DNA of 64,000 bases from Micromonospora sp. MA102. Its GTDB lineage: Bacteria; Actinomycetota; Actinomycetes; Mycobacteriales; Micromonosporaceae. Of this stretch, positions 52,958-64,000 are shown piece after piece. The notes under the pieces are model-generated. The model was not told the origin of the DNA and ran no database searches. It was given only the letters and a program-made list of their open reading frames with translations. Every line of letters begins with the position of its first letter. Within the stretch, counting starts at the first letter, position 1. Where the stretch lies: the NCBI RefSeq assembly GCF_025460765.1, contig NZ_JAMWEG010000001.1:1-64000 (forward strand), given 5' to 3'. A program made the position numbers and the translations under genes.

Positions 52958-53550
52958 GCAAACATCCCGTTTGTCGGTGTGGCGAGCACAGTCGGCCGGC
53001 ACGAACACGTCCGGCTACCCGCAAGGGTAACGGTCCTGCCCACGCACTGCCTCCCGCCGGCCCGCCCCGCTCCGCGCCGCCCCTAATCGCCGCCCCTAAC
53101 CGCCCCACCGCCCGCCACCGACGGGCAGCCACCCGGCCCGCCCGGACCGCCCGGCCCGCCCGGAGATCTTGGTACGAAATGGCCCCTCAGAGGGCCATTT
53201 CGTACCAAGATCTTCCGGAGTCTCAATGTCCGGACCCATGGTCTTGAGCAGTGGGAAGGCGACAGCAGGAAGAGGCGGGAATCGGGCGGCGTGCCGGTTC
53301 TACGGTCGGTCGCGGCTGGCGACGGCGGCCCCGGGTGGCCGAGGTCGCCGCAGTCTTCGCCGCTAGGAACGTGATGACGTGGATGACTCACCACGGAGGC
53401 GTCCGCCTCGTGCCGGCCGACCCGCGGGGCCGGATCGGCGCCGCCCGATCCGCACCGCCTCGGGCTGAATCGTTCACGACATCACGTTCGTAGCGACGGA
53501 CAGGAACATCCAGAACCCCCGCGCTCCCTCCGGGGCCGAGCGCCGGTGGG
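52958..53550. other. Intergenic region upstream of ffh
   Basis: 593 bp. No gene I can support. It contains a low-complexity run of CCCGGACCGCCCGGC-type sequence (53126-53163), the perfect palindrome at 53164-53213, and ordinary GC-rich DNA to 53550. Promoters for ffh should lie at the left end. The region on the far side of the palindrome is downstream of the response regulator gene. Confidence 0.45.
53164..53213. repeat. Perfect 22-bp inverted repeat with 6-nt loop
   Basis: agatcttggtacgaaatggc at 53164-53183, extended to 22 bp, pairs perfectly with 53192-53213. It is AT-rich relative to its surroundings and ends in AGATCT. It is over 330 bp from the stop of the response regulator gene and about 200 bp before ffh, so it is unlikely to be a simple terminator of either. 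From memory, GATCTTGG...CGAAATGGCC palindromes recur in Micromonospora genomes; I could not check this. Confidence 0.85.
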
Positions 53551-54207
53551 TCAGGAGGCGACCAGGCCCGACTGGTACGCGAAGACCACCAGCTGGGCCC
53601 GGTCCCGGGCGCCCAGCTTGACCATGGCGCGGCTGACGTGGGTCCGCGCGGTCGCCGGGCTGACGACCAGCCGCTCGGCGATCTCGACGTTACTCAGCCC
53701 CTCGCCGACCAGGCCCACCACCTCGCGTTCCCGGTCGGTGAGAGCGTCGAGCCGGGGGTGCGGGCGGGGCACCCGGGCCGGCCGGGTGGCGAACTCCCGG
53801 ACCACCCGCCGGGTCACCGACGGGGAGAGCAGCGCCTCCCCCTCGGCGACCAGCCGGATGGCCCGCAGCAGCTCGGCCGGGCGGGTGTCCTTGGTGAGGA
53901 AGCCGCTGGCGCCGTGCCGGAGCGCGTCGAAGACGTACTCGTCCAGCTCGAAGGTGGTCAGCACGACCACCCGGGTGCCGGCCAGCGCGGGGTCGGCGAC
54001 GATCCGGCGGGTCGCCTCGATGCCGTCGACGCCGGGCATCCGGACGTCCATCAGCACCACGTCGGGGCGTTCCCGGCGGGCCGCCGCGACGGCGGCGAGC
54101 CCGTCGGCGGCCTCCCCGACCACGGTGAGGTCGTCCTCGCTCTCCACCAGGGCACGCAGGCCGATCCGGACCAGGTCCTGGTCGTCGGCGAGCAGCACAC
54201 GGATCAT
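53551..54207 (-). CDS. NarL/LuxR-type response regulator
   Basis: A 218-residue response regulator. Phosphorylated Asp54 (VVLMDVRMPG), Lys in FLTKDTRPAE, and a C-terminal LuxR-type helix-turn-helix (LTDREREVVGLVGEGLSNVEIAERL). It overlaps its sensor kinase gene by 4 bp. With the ABC transporter genes upstream on the same strand it forms a sensor-response-transporter set, as in bacteriocin/antibiotic resistance clusters. Confidence 0.95.
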   Translation of the reverse strand: MIRVLLADDQDLVRIGLRALVESEDDLTVVGEAADGLAAVAAARRERPDVVLMDVRMPGVDGIEATRRIVADPALAGTRVVVLTTFELDEYVFDALRHGASGFLTKDTRPAELLRAIRLVAEGEALLSPSVTRRVVREFATRPARVPRPHPRLDALTDREREVVGLVGEGLSNVEIAERLVVSPATARTHVSRAMVKLGARDRAQLVVFAYQSGLVAS

Positions 54208-55328
54208 GTGACCTCCTCCACGGGCAGTGTGGCGGACACCCGGAAGCCACCGGCGGAGGCGGGGCCGGCGGCGAACACGCCGCCCAGGGCGGTGACCCGC
54301 TCCCGCATGCCGGCCAGCCCGTAGCCGGGCCCGTTCGCCGGGGTGGCCGCGCCGCGGCCCGTGTCGGTGACCTCCACGGCGACCTCGGTCGGCGCGTACC
54401 GGATCCGGACGGTGGCCGTGGCCGGTCCGGCGTGCCGCAGCACGTTGGTCAGCGCCTCCTGCACCACCCGGTACGCGGCCAGGTCCACCGCGACCGGGAG
54501 CGGGCGCGGCGCACCGTCCACCTCGACGGTGACCGGGAGCCCCGCGCCGGCCAGCCGCTCGCGCAACTGCGGGAGCTGGGCCAGCCCGGGCGTGGGGGCG
54601 CGCTCGTCGGCGGCCTCGTCGCGGCGGACCACGGTCAGCGTGACCCGCAGCTCGTCGAGCGCCTCCTTGCTGGTGCGGCTGATCGCGGTGAGCGCCGCCT
54701 CGGCCTGCTCGGGCTTGCGGGCGAGCAGGTGCAGGGCGATCTCGGCCTGGAGGTGGATCGCGGCGAGCCCGTGGCCGACCACGTCGTGCACCTCCCGGGC
54801 CACCCGCAGCCGCTCGGCGTCGGCCAGCCGGCGTGCCTCGTCGGTGCGGCTGCGCGCCGCGTTCTCCCGGCCGAGCCGCACGGTGACGCCCACCGCGAAC
54901 GGCACCACGATCCAGGCGGCGGCCGGCATCAGCCCGACCACGCCGGGCGGGCGCACCCCGACGAAGACGTGCGTGAGCAGCACGAGCAGCGCCACACCGT
55001 TGGCCACCGCCGCGAGCCGGATCGGCCGGTACGCGGCCACCGTGTAGACCGCCACGAAGAACGACAGCAGGATCGGCCCGTACGGGTAGCCGAGGGCCAG
55101 GTAGGCGGTGCTCGCCGCGGTGACCACCGCCAGGGTGGCCAGCGGCCAGATCCGGCGGACGGCCACCGCGAGCGCGGCCACCACGACCAGTGGGTAGGCA
55201 CCCGGCCCGGCTTCAATGCCCTGGTTGTGGCCCGCCGGCGCGGTGCCGGCCAGCCCGATCACCAGCAGGGCCAGGGCGACGAGGCCGTCCAGGAGCCGGC
55301 GGCCCCGGTCGCCACGCTCGCGGTCCAC
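54204..55328 (-). CDS. HisKA_3-type sensor histidine kinase
   Basis: A 374-residue kinase. About five membrane helices (LLDGLVALALLVIGLAGTAP to AAAWIVVPFAVGV), with little extracytoplasmic sequence, so it is the intramembrane-sensing type. The dimerisation helix carries H181 (AREVHDVVGHGL), and the ATP-binding domain has YRVVQEALTNVLRHA and GRGAATPANGPGYGLAGMRERV. GTG 55328 has GGGAGGGGAC upstream. It pairs with the response regulator gene downstream and probably controls the adjoining ABC transporter. Confidence 0.95.
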   Translation of the reverse strand: MDRERGDRGRRLLDGLVALALLVIGLAGTAPAGHNQGIEAGPGAYPLVVVAALAVAVRRIWPLATLAVVTAASTAYLALGYPYGPILLSFFVAVYTVAAYRPIRLAAVANGVALLVLLTHVFVGVRPPGVVGLMPAAAWIVVPFAVGVTVRLGRENAARSRTDEARRLADAERLRVAREVHDVVGHGLAAIHLQAEIALHLLARKPEQAEAALTAISRTSKEALDELRVTLTVVRRDEAADERAPTPGLAQLPQLRERLAGAGLPVTVEVDGAPRPLPVAVDLAAYRVVQEALTNVLRHAGPATATVRIRYAPTEVAVEVTDTGRGAATPANGPGYGLAGMRERVTALGGVFAAGPASAGGFRVSATLPVEEVT

Positions 55329-55348
55329 GTCCCCTCCCCCGCCCCGCC

Positions 55349-56159
55349 TCAGCCGATGTCCCGTCGGCGCAGCAGCACCGCGCCGACGGCCGCGAACCCG
55401 ACCAGGTACGCGGCCACCACCACGGCCGCCTGCCCGCCGCCGACGGCGGCCGCCACTCCGGGCGTGTCCCCCGGCGCGCCGAGCGCGGCGGCCAGCGACC
55501 CGGCGTTCGGCCCGGGCAGTCCCTCCTGCGCCTTCGCCACCCAGTCGACAAGTGGCGCGGCGATCGCGGCGAGCAGGTTCTGCACGGCGAGCATCCACAC
55601 CAGGCCCAGCCCGACCGGCAGCGCCACGGCGCGCAGCGCGACGGCCAGCACGGCACCGAGCATGGCCCACATCGTCGCGATGAGCCACCCCGCCCCGATC
55701 CCGGTGAGCAGGTCGCCGACCGACGGCCAGGTCACCGGCTGCGCCTCGGCGGACGCGATGAGCAGGCTGGCGACCGCGCCGACCGCGAAGACGGCCAGCA
55801 CCACGGCCAGCGCGGCGGCGGCGAGGGCGAGCAGCTTGCCCGCGTACACCTCCAGCCGGGTCGGGCCCTGGGTCAGCACCGTCTTCCAGGTGCCCCAGCC
55901 GTACTCGCCGCCGACCGTGAGCACGCCGAGGATCAGCAGGATCGAGCCGAGGAAGACGGGGAGGCCGCCGAGGGAGTTGCCGACCAGCTGGTCGGGGAGC
56001 AGCGCGGGCAGGGCGCGGCCGGAGTTCGGGCCGTCGGTGCCGCCCGCGACGCCCGCGTACGGGAAGACGTAGGTGAAGATCAGCGAGAGCACCAGCGTGA
56101 TGGCCAGCAGCAGCCAGCTGGCCGGCCGTCGGACGAGCTTGACCGTCTCGGCGCGGAAG

Positions 56160-56170
<11 letters not shown>
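55349..56170 (-). CDS. ABC-2-type permease of the two-component cluster
   Basis: A 273-residue membrane protein with about six helices (RRPASWLLLAITLVLSLIF first, AAYLVGFAAVGAVLLRRRDIG last). The gene overlaps the ATPase gene by 11 bp. Such permeases, paired with BcrA-like ATPases and two-component systems, commonly give resistance to cell-envelope antibiotics; here that is inference. Ends 21 bp before the kinase gene. Confidence 0.9.
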
Positions 56171-57062
<892 letters not shown>

Positions 57063-57155
57063 GCCACCGAGCGTCCCGCCGGACGGGCCCCGGCACGTCG
57101 CCCCGCGAGCGGCTCCGCGCCTACGCCGCCGGACGTAGTGTCCGGAGGGCCCTGC

Positions 57156-59420
57156 TTACACGGCGGCCAGCACGGCGGCCTCGACGCGGGACCGTTCCGC
57201 CTCCGGCGGCCAGCCGCCGACCAGGTAGAAGGCGTCCACCACGTCGCCGCCGAGGGTGGAGATCCGGGCGGCCCGCACCTGGGCGCCGGCCTCGTCGAGG
57301 GCGCACGTGACCCGGTAGAGCAGCCCGGCGGCGTCGGCGGCGCGCAGCTCCAGCAGCACCGCGTCGGTGGCGGCCTCGCGGTGCCAGACCACCCGGGGCG
57401 CGGCGCCCCGGGCCCGCGCGGCGAGGGCCCGGCCGCGCAGCCGCTGGGTGACCGAGACGTCGCCGGTGACCGCGCGGCGCAGGTCGGCGGTGAGCGCGAT
57501 CGGGTCGGGGGCCAGGCCGTAGCGCGGCTGCACCCGGCACTGCACCAGGGCCCGGCCGTCGACGGTGGCGGCGTCCGCGGAGATCACCTCCAGCCGGTGC
57601 AGGGCCAGGCAGCCGGCCACCGTGGCGAGCAGCCCCCGCCGGTCGGCCGCGGCCACCGACACCCGGTCCTCCCCCACGTGTACGACCGGCAGCGGCCCGG
57701 CGACCACCGCCGGGTCGGGGGCCGGTGGGGCGGGGACCACGCCGGTGTCCAGGGCGGTCCGCACCCGGGCGACCAGTTCGGCGACCAGCCGCCCCTTCCA
57801 GCCCGACCAGGCGGCCGGCCCGGTGGCCGCGGCGTCGGCCCGGACCAGGCCGTGCAGCAGGTCCAGGGTGGTGGTGTCGCCGACCCGCTCGGCGACCCCG
57901 GCGACGGTCTTCGGGTCGGAGAGGTCCCGCCGGGTGGCCACGTCGGGCAGCAGCAGGTGCAGCCGGACCAGCTTGGCGATCAGCGCCGCCTCGTCGGCGG
58001 GCAGCCCGATCCGGGCGGCCACCGCCTCCGCCAGGGGTGCGCCCACGGTGCTGTGGTCGCCCGGCAGTCCCTTGCCGATGTCGTGCAGGAACGCGCCGAG
58101 CAGCAGCAGGTCCGGGCGGTCCACGTCACGGGTGTGCCGGCTCGCCTCGTACGCGGCCTGCACCAGGTGCCGGTCCAGGGTGAACCGGTGCACCGGGTTG
58201 TGCTGGGGCAGGCTGCGCAGCCGGGTCCACTCGGGCAGCCAGCCGTCGATGAGCCCGTACCGGTCGCAGGTCTCCCAGGCGGGCACCAGGCCGGGACCGG
58301 CCCCGAGCAGGGTGATCAGCGCGGCCCGGGCGGCCGGCGGCCAGGGCGCGGGCAGCGGCGGGCAGTACGCGGCCAGCCACTCGCAGGTGGCCCGGGCGAT
58401 GGGCAGCCGGGTGGTGGCCGCCGCGGCGGCGACCCGCAGCGACAGGCTCGGGTCGGGGCGGGCGCCGATCGCCGTGCGGGCGAGGACCAGCTCGCCGTCC
58501 TGCTCGACCACGTCCCGGGCGACCGGGCGGCGCAGCGGCCGGCCGGCGGCGCTCCGGTGCCGGCCGGCGCGGAGCCGGTCGGCGGCCCGCCAGGCGTCGT
58601 CGAGGGCGTGGCTGACGGTCCGGGCGTCCCCGGCCACCCGGCGCAGCAGCGCGTCGCCCTCCTCCAGCAGGAGCAGCTTCGCGACGCCGTCGCGTTCCTG
58701 GGCGACCAGCCGGTCGACCCGGCGGCCGACCTGCTGGTGCAGGGCGTCGCGGGTGTCCAGCAGCCGCCGGTGCGCGGCGTGCACGGCGGGGCGGAGGGCG
58801 TCGGTGACGCCGGCGGTGGCGATGGCCCGCAGGAGGCCGACGTCGCGCAGCCCGCCGGCGGCCTCCTTGACGTCGCCTTCGAGCAGGAAGGCCAGCTCGC
58901 CGTGGGCCTCCCAGCGGGCGGTGGTGATTTCCCGCAGCTTCGGGAGCTGGCGGACGGCGGTGCGCCGCCAGTGGTCGGCGGCGGTGCGGACGAGCTGGTC
59001 GGCCAGCACCGGGTCGCCGGCCACGTGCCGGGCGTCGAGCAGGCCGAGGGCGACCTTGACGTCGTCCTGGGCCACCGACAGCGCCTCGGCGACGGTGCGC
59101 ACCGAGTGGTCCAGCCGCAGCCCGGCGTCCCAGATCGGATACCAGAGCGAGGCGGCCAGCTCGTCGGTGCCGGGCACCCCGGCGTGCAGCAGCACCAGGT
59201 CGAGGTCGCCGTGCGGCGCGCACTGGCGGCGGCCCAGCCCGCCGACCGCGACCAGCGCGATGCCCTCCCGGTGGGGGAAGATGCCGCGCAGCCAGGCGTC
59301 CAGGGCGTCGGCCCGGGCCGCGCGCGCCGCGGCGCCGACCCCACCGGGTACGCCGGCGACCTCGTTGACCACGGGCGTGCCGTCCCCGGTGGGGCCGGTC
59401 GGCGTGGTCAACGAGGTCAC
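57156..59420 (-). CDS. glnD: GlnD, PII uridylyltransferase/UR
   Basis: A 754-residue nitrogen-signalling enzyme that modifies the PII protein at Tyr51 and reverses it. Order: nucleotidyltransferase (GGLGRRQCAPHGDLDLVLLH, with the Asp pair DLDL), HD phosphohydrolase (LLLGAFLHDIGKGLPGDHS), and two C-terminal ACT domains (starting about VVHVGEDRVSVAAADRRG and VVWHREAATDAVLLEL). It is shorter than the E. coli enzyme (about 890). In actinobacteria it is often an adenylyltransferase; the sequence does not tell. It lies after glnB. Confidence 0.95.
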   Translation of the reverse strand: MTSLTTPTGPTGDGTPVVNEVAGVPGGVGAAARAARADALDAWLRGIFPHREGIALVAVGGLGRRQCAPHGDLDLVLLHAGVPGTDELAASLWYPIWDAGLRLDHSVRTVAEALSVAQDDVKVALGLLDARHVAGDPVLADQLVRTAADHWRRTAVRQLPKLREITTARWEAHGELAFLLEGDVKEAAGGLRDVGLLRAIATAGVTDALRPAVHAAHRRLLDTRDALHQQVGRRVDRLVAQERDGVAKLLLLEEGDALLRRVAGDARTVSHALDDAWRAADRLRAGRHRSAAGRPLRRPVARDVVEQDGELVLARTAIGARPDPSLSLRVAAAAATTRLPIARATCEWLAAYCPPLPAPWPPAARAALITLLGAGPGLVPAWETCDRYGLIDGWLPEWTRLRSLPQHNPVHRFTLDRHLVQAAYEASRHTRDVDRPDLLLLGAFLHDIGKGLPGDHSTVGAPLAEAVAARIGLPADEAALIAKLVRLHLLLPDVATRRDLSDPKTVAGVAERVGDTTTLDLLHGLVRADAAATGPAAWSGWKGRLVAELVARVRTALDTGVVPAPPAPDPAVVAGPLPVVHVGEDRVSVAAADRRGLLATVAGCLALHRLEVISADAATVDGRALVQCRVQPRYGLAPDPIALTADLRRAVTGDVSVTQRLRGRALAARARGAAPRVVWHREAATDAVLLELRAADAAGLLYRVTCALDEAGAQVRAARISTLGGDVVDAFYLVGGWPPEAERSRVEAAVLAAV

Positions 59421-59437
59421 GTCGGTCGGATCCGGCG

Positions 59438-61214
<1,777 letters not shown>

Positions 61215-61327
61215 GCTGGCCTCCTAAAGGTGAAGTCTCCTCCTTCGCGGCTTCCGGGGCAGCGTCGCCCGTACGCCGGTTGCGCGGAAGCTTGCTCGGC
61301 GGCTGTTTCCTTCACCGACACCGCTCG

Positions 61328-61364
61328 ATTTCCGACGCGTGACGCGTTGTTTCCGGCGTGTGAA
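61328..61364 (-). promoter_or_regulatory. GlnR-like binding box upstream of amt
   Basis: On the minus strand: TTCAC-N6-GAAAC followed after 5 nt by GTCAC-N6-GAAAT (61364 to 61328). GlnR of actinobacteria binds paired gTnAC-N6-GAAAC boxes; here the second pair is separated by 5 rather than 6 nt, and one T and one T/C differ. Placement 114 bp from amt is right for an activator site. A third similar GGTGAAGGAAAC lies nearby (about 61306-61317). Confidence 0.7.
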
Positions 61365-61418
61365 GAAAGACGATCATGCCTGGGGAGAACCCCGGGGTGC
61401 ACCGGGCCTGTGCGCGGG

Positions 61419-62282
61419 TCAGCGCAGCGCGTTCTCCAGGGCGTGCCGCTCGTAGTCGAGCAGCCGCAGGTCGCGCATCGGCCGGCGCAGGTGGCCCTTG
61501 TGCACGATCCGGACGAACGCCGGCTCGCCGGCCGCGGCCATCCGTCGGATGCCCTCGACGTGGTCGACGATCCGCTTGCGGATGGTCCGGATCAGCCGGT
61601 GCCGGTCCCGGGGGATCAGCCCGTACGCGTCGGCGAAGAGGCGCAGCCGGCGCGGCCGGTCCGGGTGCTTCCAGCCGAGGGTGATCGAGTCCCGGTCGGA
61701 GAAGATCGGCACCCAGGTCCAGGCCGCGTACGCCACGTCGTAGATCCGGGCGCCGGGCGAGGCCAGGTCGAAGTCGATCAGCCCGAGCGTGCCGTCGGGC
61801 CGCCAGATCACGTTGTGCGGGGCGGCGTCGTGGTGGCAGATCACCTCGGTGTCCGGCGGGGGCGGGCCGAACGAGCGCCAGACCGCCCCCGGCGGCGGGG
61901 TGAAGCCGTACTGGGCGTCGTGGAACATCCGCAGCATGGTCGCCACGGTGACCAGGGCCTCGTCCGTGACCCAGTGCGGGGCCAGCGGGTACTCCCCGCA
62001 CTCCCCCTCCAGGTACGACAGGACCTCCCGGTTGCGCTCGTCCATGCCGAGGGCGCGGGGCGCGCCGGTGAAGCCGACGTACTCCAGATGGCGCAGCAGC
62101 GCGTGGACCGAGGGGGTCCACGGGCCGGCGTTGCGCCGGACGGTGTCGCCCACACGGACCACGGTGCTCACGTTCCCGCCGTGGAGCGGGATCTCCTGCG
62201 AAGTCACGTACGGTCTCCCGAGGCGTGGCGACGGGTGGCTGGGGTCGCGCCACCCCGCGTAGGCGCGATCGTCAGTCGTCAC
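61419..62282 (-). CDS. Aminoglycoside phosphotransferase-like kinase
   Basis: A 287-residue APH-fold kinase. The catalytic loop is ICHHDAAPHNVIW (H-x-D-x4-N type) and the metal Asp is in GLIDFDLA. The N-terminal lobe has GNVSTVVRVGDTVRR. Family members phosphorylate antibiotics, but many act on small metabolites; no support for resistance here. GTG 62282; an internal GTG at TSQEIPLHGG is also possible. It ends 204 bp before amt, which follows on the same strand, and lies 7 bp downstream of ftsY. Confidence 0.85.
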   Translation of the reverse strand: MTTDDRAYAGWRDPSHPSPRLGRPYVTSQEIPLHGGNVSTVVRVGDTVRRNAGPWTPSVHALLRHLEYVGFTGAPRALGMDERNREVLSYLEGECGEYPLAPHWVTDEALVTVATMLRMFHDAQYGFTPPPGAVWRSFGPPPPDTEVICHHDAAPHNVIWRPDGTLGLIDFDLASPGARIYDVAYAAWTWVPIFSDRDSITLGWKHPDRPRRLRLFADAYGLIPRDRHRLIRTIRKRIVDHVEGIRRMAAAGEPAFVRIVHKGHLRRPMRDLRLLDYERHALENALR

Positions 62283-62289
62283 GTCGAGG

Positions 62290-63483
62290 CTACGCGTCCC
62301 GGGCGAGCGGCTCGGTGCCGAGCAGCGCGTCGACGAACTGCGCCGGGTCGAACGGGGCCAGATCGTCCGGGCCCTCGCCGAGGCCGACCAGCTTGACCGG
62401 GATGCCCAGCTTGCGCTGCACGGCGATCACGATGCCCCCCTTGGCGGTGCCGTCGAGCTTGGTCAGCACCACGCCTGTCACGTTGACCACCTCGGTGAAG
62501 ACCCGGGCCTGCTCCAGGCCGTTCTGGCCGGTGGTGGCGTCGAGCACCAGCAGGGTCTCGTCGATCGGGCCGTGCTTCTCGACCACCCGCTTGACCTTGC
62601 CCAGCTCGTCCATCAGGCCGACCTTGTTCTGCAGCCGGCCCGCGGTGTCCACCAGCACCGTGTCGACCTTCGTGTCGATGCCGCGCTTGACCGCGTCGAA
62701 GGCGACGCTGGCCGGGTCGGCGGCCTCGGGGCCGCGGACGGTCTCCGCGCCCACCCGGCCGCCCCAGGTCTCCAGCTGGTCGGCGGCGGCGGCCCGGAAG
62801 GTGTCGGCCGCGCCGAGCAGCACGGTCCGGCCGTCCGCGATGAGCACCCGGGCGATCTTGCCGCAGGTGGTGGTCTTGCCCGCGCCGTTGACCCCGACCA
62901 CCAGCAGCACCGCCGGCACGCCCTCCTTGGGCTCGGTCTTCAGGGACCGGTCGAGCGTCGGGTCGAGCGCGTTGACCAGCTCGGTGGCGAGGAGGGTGCG
63001 CAGCTCGCCGACCGAGCGGGTGCCGAGCACCCGGGTCCGCTCGCGCAGCCGGTCGACGATCTCGCGGGTGGAGTCGACGCCGACGTCGGCGGTGATCAGG
63101 CTGTCCTCGATCTCCTCCCAGGTGTCCTCGTCGAGGCGGTCCCGGCTGAGCAGGCCGAGGAGGCCCTTGCCGAAGACGTTCTGCGAGCGGGACAGCCGGG
63201 AGCGCAGCCGCACCAGCCGGCCGGCGGTGGGCTCGGGGACCTCGATGGTGGGCAGCGGCGGCGCCTCGACCACCGGCGGCGGCTCGACCAGCACGCCGGT
63301 GCGCAGGTCCGACTCGGCCGCCTCGACCGGGGGCCCGGCCAGGTCCTCCTCGGCCCGGGTGTCGACCTCCGTCTCCGGCAGCGGCGGCTCGGGGCGCCGG
63401 CGCAAGCGGGGCACCACGAGGCTGAGGCCGCCGAGGATCAGCACGCCGAGCAGGGCGAGTGCGAGGAGGAGGTATTCCTTCAT
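62290..63483 (-). CDS. ftsY: FtsY, SRP receptor
   Basis: A 397-residue FtsY. An N-terminal membrane helix (LLLALALLGVLILGGLSLVV, about 5-24) anchors it, followed by a 90-residue acidic/Pro-rich linker and the NG domain: GVNGAGKTTTCGKIA, DTAGRLQNK, and LTKLDGTAKGG. Receives the SRP-ribosome complex at the membrane. ATG 63483 with AGGAT 9 nt upstream. Confidence 0.97.
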   Translation of the reverse strand: MKEYLLLALALLGVLILGGLSLVVPRLRRRPEPPLPETEVDTRAEEDLAGPPVEAAESDLRTGVLVEPPPVVEAPPLPTIEVPEPTAGRLVRLRSRLSRSQNVFGKGLLGLLSRDRLDEDTWEEIEDSLITADVGVDSTREIVDRLRERTRVLGTRSVGELRTLLATELVNALDPTLDRSLKTEPKEGVPAVLLVVGVNGAGKTTTCGKIARVLIADGRTVLLGAADTFRAAAADQLETWGGRVGAETVRGPEAADPASVAFDAVKRGIDTKVDTVLVDTAGRLQNKVGLMDELGKVKRVVEKHGPIDETLLVLDATTGQNGLEQARVFTEVVNVTGVVLTKLDGTAKGGIVIAVQRKLGIPVKLVGLGEGPDDLAPFDPAQFVDALLGTEPLARDA

Positions 63484-63629
63484 GCCCGAAATCCTGTCAG
63501 ATGGCGGCGACGGCGTCCCACTCACCGCCTCGGCACGTGAACGAGCTGCGGGTACGCTCGCGGCTGGAAGGCGTGCCGCAACCGCCGGCCGGGTAGGAAA
63601 GGAATGATGATCTTCCTCGGAGGTGCGCC

Positions 63630-64000
63630 GTGACCGGTTCCCGTCTGCTCATCGGCCCGCTGCTGCGCCGGGTCGTCGGCACCCGGGCCACCGTCTGGGT
63701 GGAGACCAGTGGCCCCGCCGTGGTCACCGTTCGCACGGCCGACGGCGCCACCGGCAGCGCGCCCACCTTCTCGGCGTACGACCACCACTACGCGATCGTG
63801 GTGGTCTCGGGGCTGACGGCGGACAGCAGCACCACCTACGAGGTGCTGATCGACGACGAGGTGGCCTGGCCGGTGCCGGACAGCGGCTTCCCGGCCAGCG
63901 TGATCCGGACCCGCGCGGAGGACGACCGGGACCAGCCGGTGAACCTGATCTTCGGCTCCTGCCGGGAGACCACCCAGCACGCCACCGCCCGCCGGCTGCC
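63630..64000 (+). CDS. Partial: alkaline phosphatase D-like protein
   Basis: From GTG 63630 (GGAGG 7 nt upstream) a frame runs open to the window end; 123 codons are seen, starting SRLLIGPLLRRVVGTRATVWVE and ending IFGSCRETTQHATARRLP. The N-terminal fibronectin-like domain and FGSCR onset of the metallophosphatase domain are typical of PhoD-type alkaline phosphatases. No signal peptide is visible, so it may be cytoplasmic or have a non-standard export. Divergent from ftsY. Confidence 0.8.
   Translation, partial: MTGSRLLIGPLLRRVVGTRATVWVETSGPAVVTVRTADGATGSAPTFSAYDHHYAIVVVSGLTADSSTTYEVLIDDEVAWPVPDSGFPASVIRTRAEDDRDQPVNLIFGSCRETTQHATARRL

Noticed and set aside
53217..53500. Short frames in the region between the palindrome and the response regulator
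   Set aside because: No good start signals or codon bias, and peptides are low-complexity; treated as non-coding.
61419..62282. Antibiotic resistance gene (aminoglycoside phosphotransferase)
   Set aside because: APH fold alone is not evidence of resistance; the context (ftsY, amt) is housekeeping and the fold is common in metabolite kinases.

Overview
The window is very GC-rich (roughly 73-75 % by eye), densely packed chromosomal DNA with many GTG starts, short gaps and ATGA-type overlaps. Gene content and order (rpsP-KH-rimM-trmD-rplS-lepB-rnhB, rpsB-tsf-pyrH-frr-cdsA-rlmN, dxr-rip1-ispG, amt-glnB-glnD, ffh, ftsY) identify an actinobacterium. Protein style and two intergenic palindromes of a type I associate with Micromonospora and Salinispora point to Micromonosporaceae, most likely Micromonospora; this last step is inference. 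I see no tRNA, rRNA, CRISPR array, insertion sequence, prophage or plasmid function. It reads as a conserved housekeeping core into which small accessory modules have been set.

Layout. 1-11.9 kb is accessory: a one-chain heterodimer-type ABC exporter (167-3661); an operon of a degenerate ABC ATPase, a YhgE/Pip-type membrane protein and a TetR regulator with a clear operator inside its promoter (7194 back to 3751); a DUF4081-type GNAT protein; an MFS transporter divergent from a PadR regulator with a 30-bp dyad operator; and a methyltransferase divergent from an HxlR regulator. 11.9-15.6 kb is the ispG-rip1-dxr operon of the MEP isoprenoid pathway and membrane proteolysis. 15.6-23 kb is mixed: a small membrane protein, a GNAT protein, a YihY-like protein, a phytoene-dehydrogenase-like flavoprotein, a TMEM175-like channel, an unusual metallo-beta-lactamase/Rieske fusion, a TPR protein and a small DUF2631-like membrane protein. 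23-30.5 kb holds a DivIVA-domain protein, rlmN, cdsA, frr, pyrH, tsf and rpsB. 30.8-35.2 kb: a repeat-bearing membrane protein, then YraN, YifB/ComM-like and DprA. 35.2-41 kb: a Xer recombinase, a class V aminotransferase, an M23 peptidase, a methyltransferase and a sulfite-oxidase-family enzyme. 41-49.4 kb: DUF2469, rnhB, NUDIX, two lepB, rplS, trmD, rimM, KH protein, rpsP, DUF402 and proS. 49.4-64 kb: TetR, amidohydrolase, ffh, a two-component system with its ABC transporter, glnD-glnB-amt with a GlnR-like box, a phosphotransferase, ftsY and the start of a PhoD-type phosphatase.

How the genes work together: most core genes serve translation (S2, S16, L19, EF-Ts, Frr, TrmD, RimM, RlmN, ProRS), protein export (Ffh, FtsY, two signal peptidases), envelope lipid and isoprenoid synthesis (CdsA, Dxr, IspG) and nitrogen sensing (GlnD/GlnB/Amt). 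The accessory pieces are mostly regulator-plus-transporter pairs that can be read directly from divergent promoters and palindromic operators. Several single genes have a TANNNT -10 box 6-9 nt before the start codon, which suggests leaderless transcripts. The most unusual protein is the MBL/Rieske fusion at 20057-21637; the most distinctive regulatory and repeat DNA is at 7211-7239, 9515-9552, 61328-61364 and 53164-53213.
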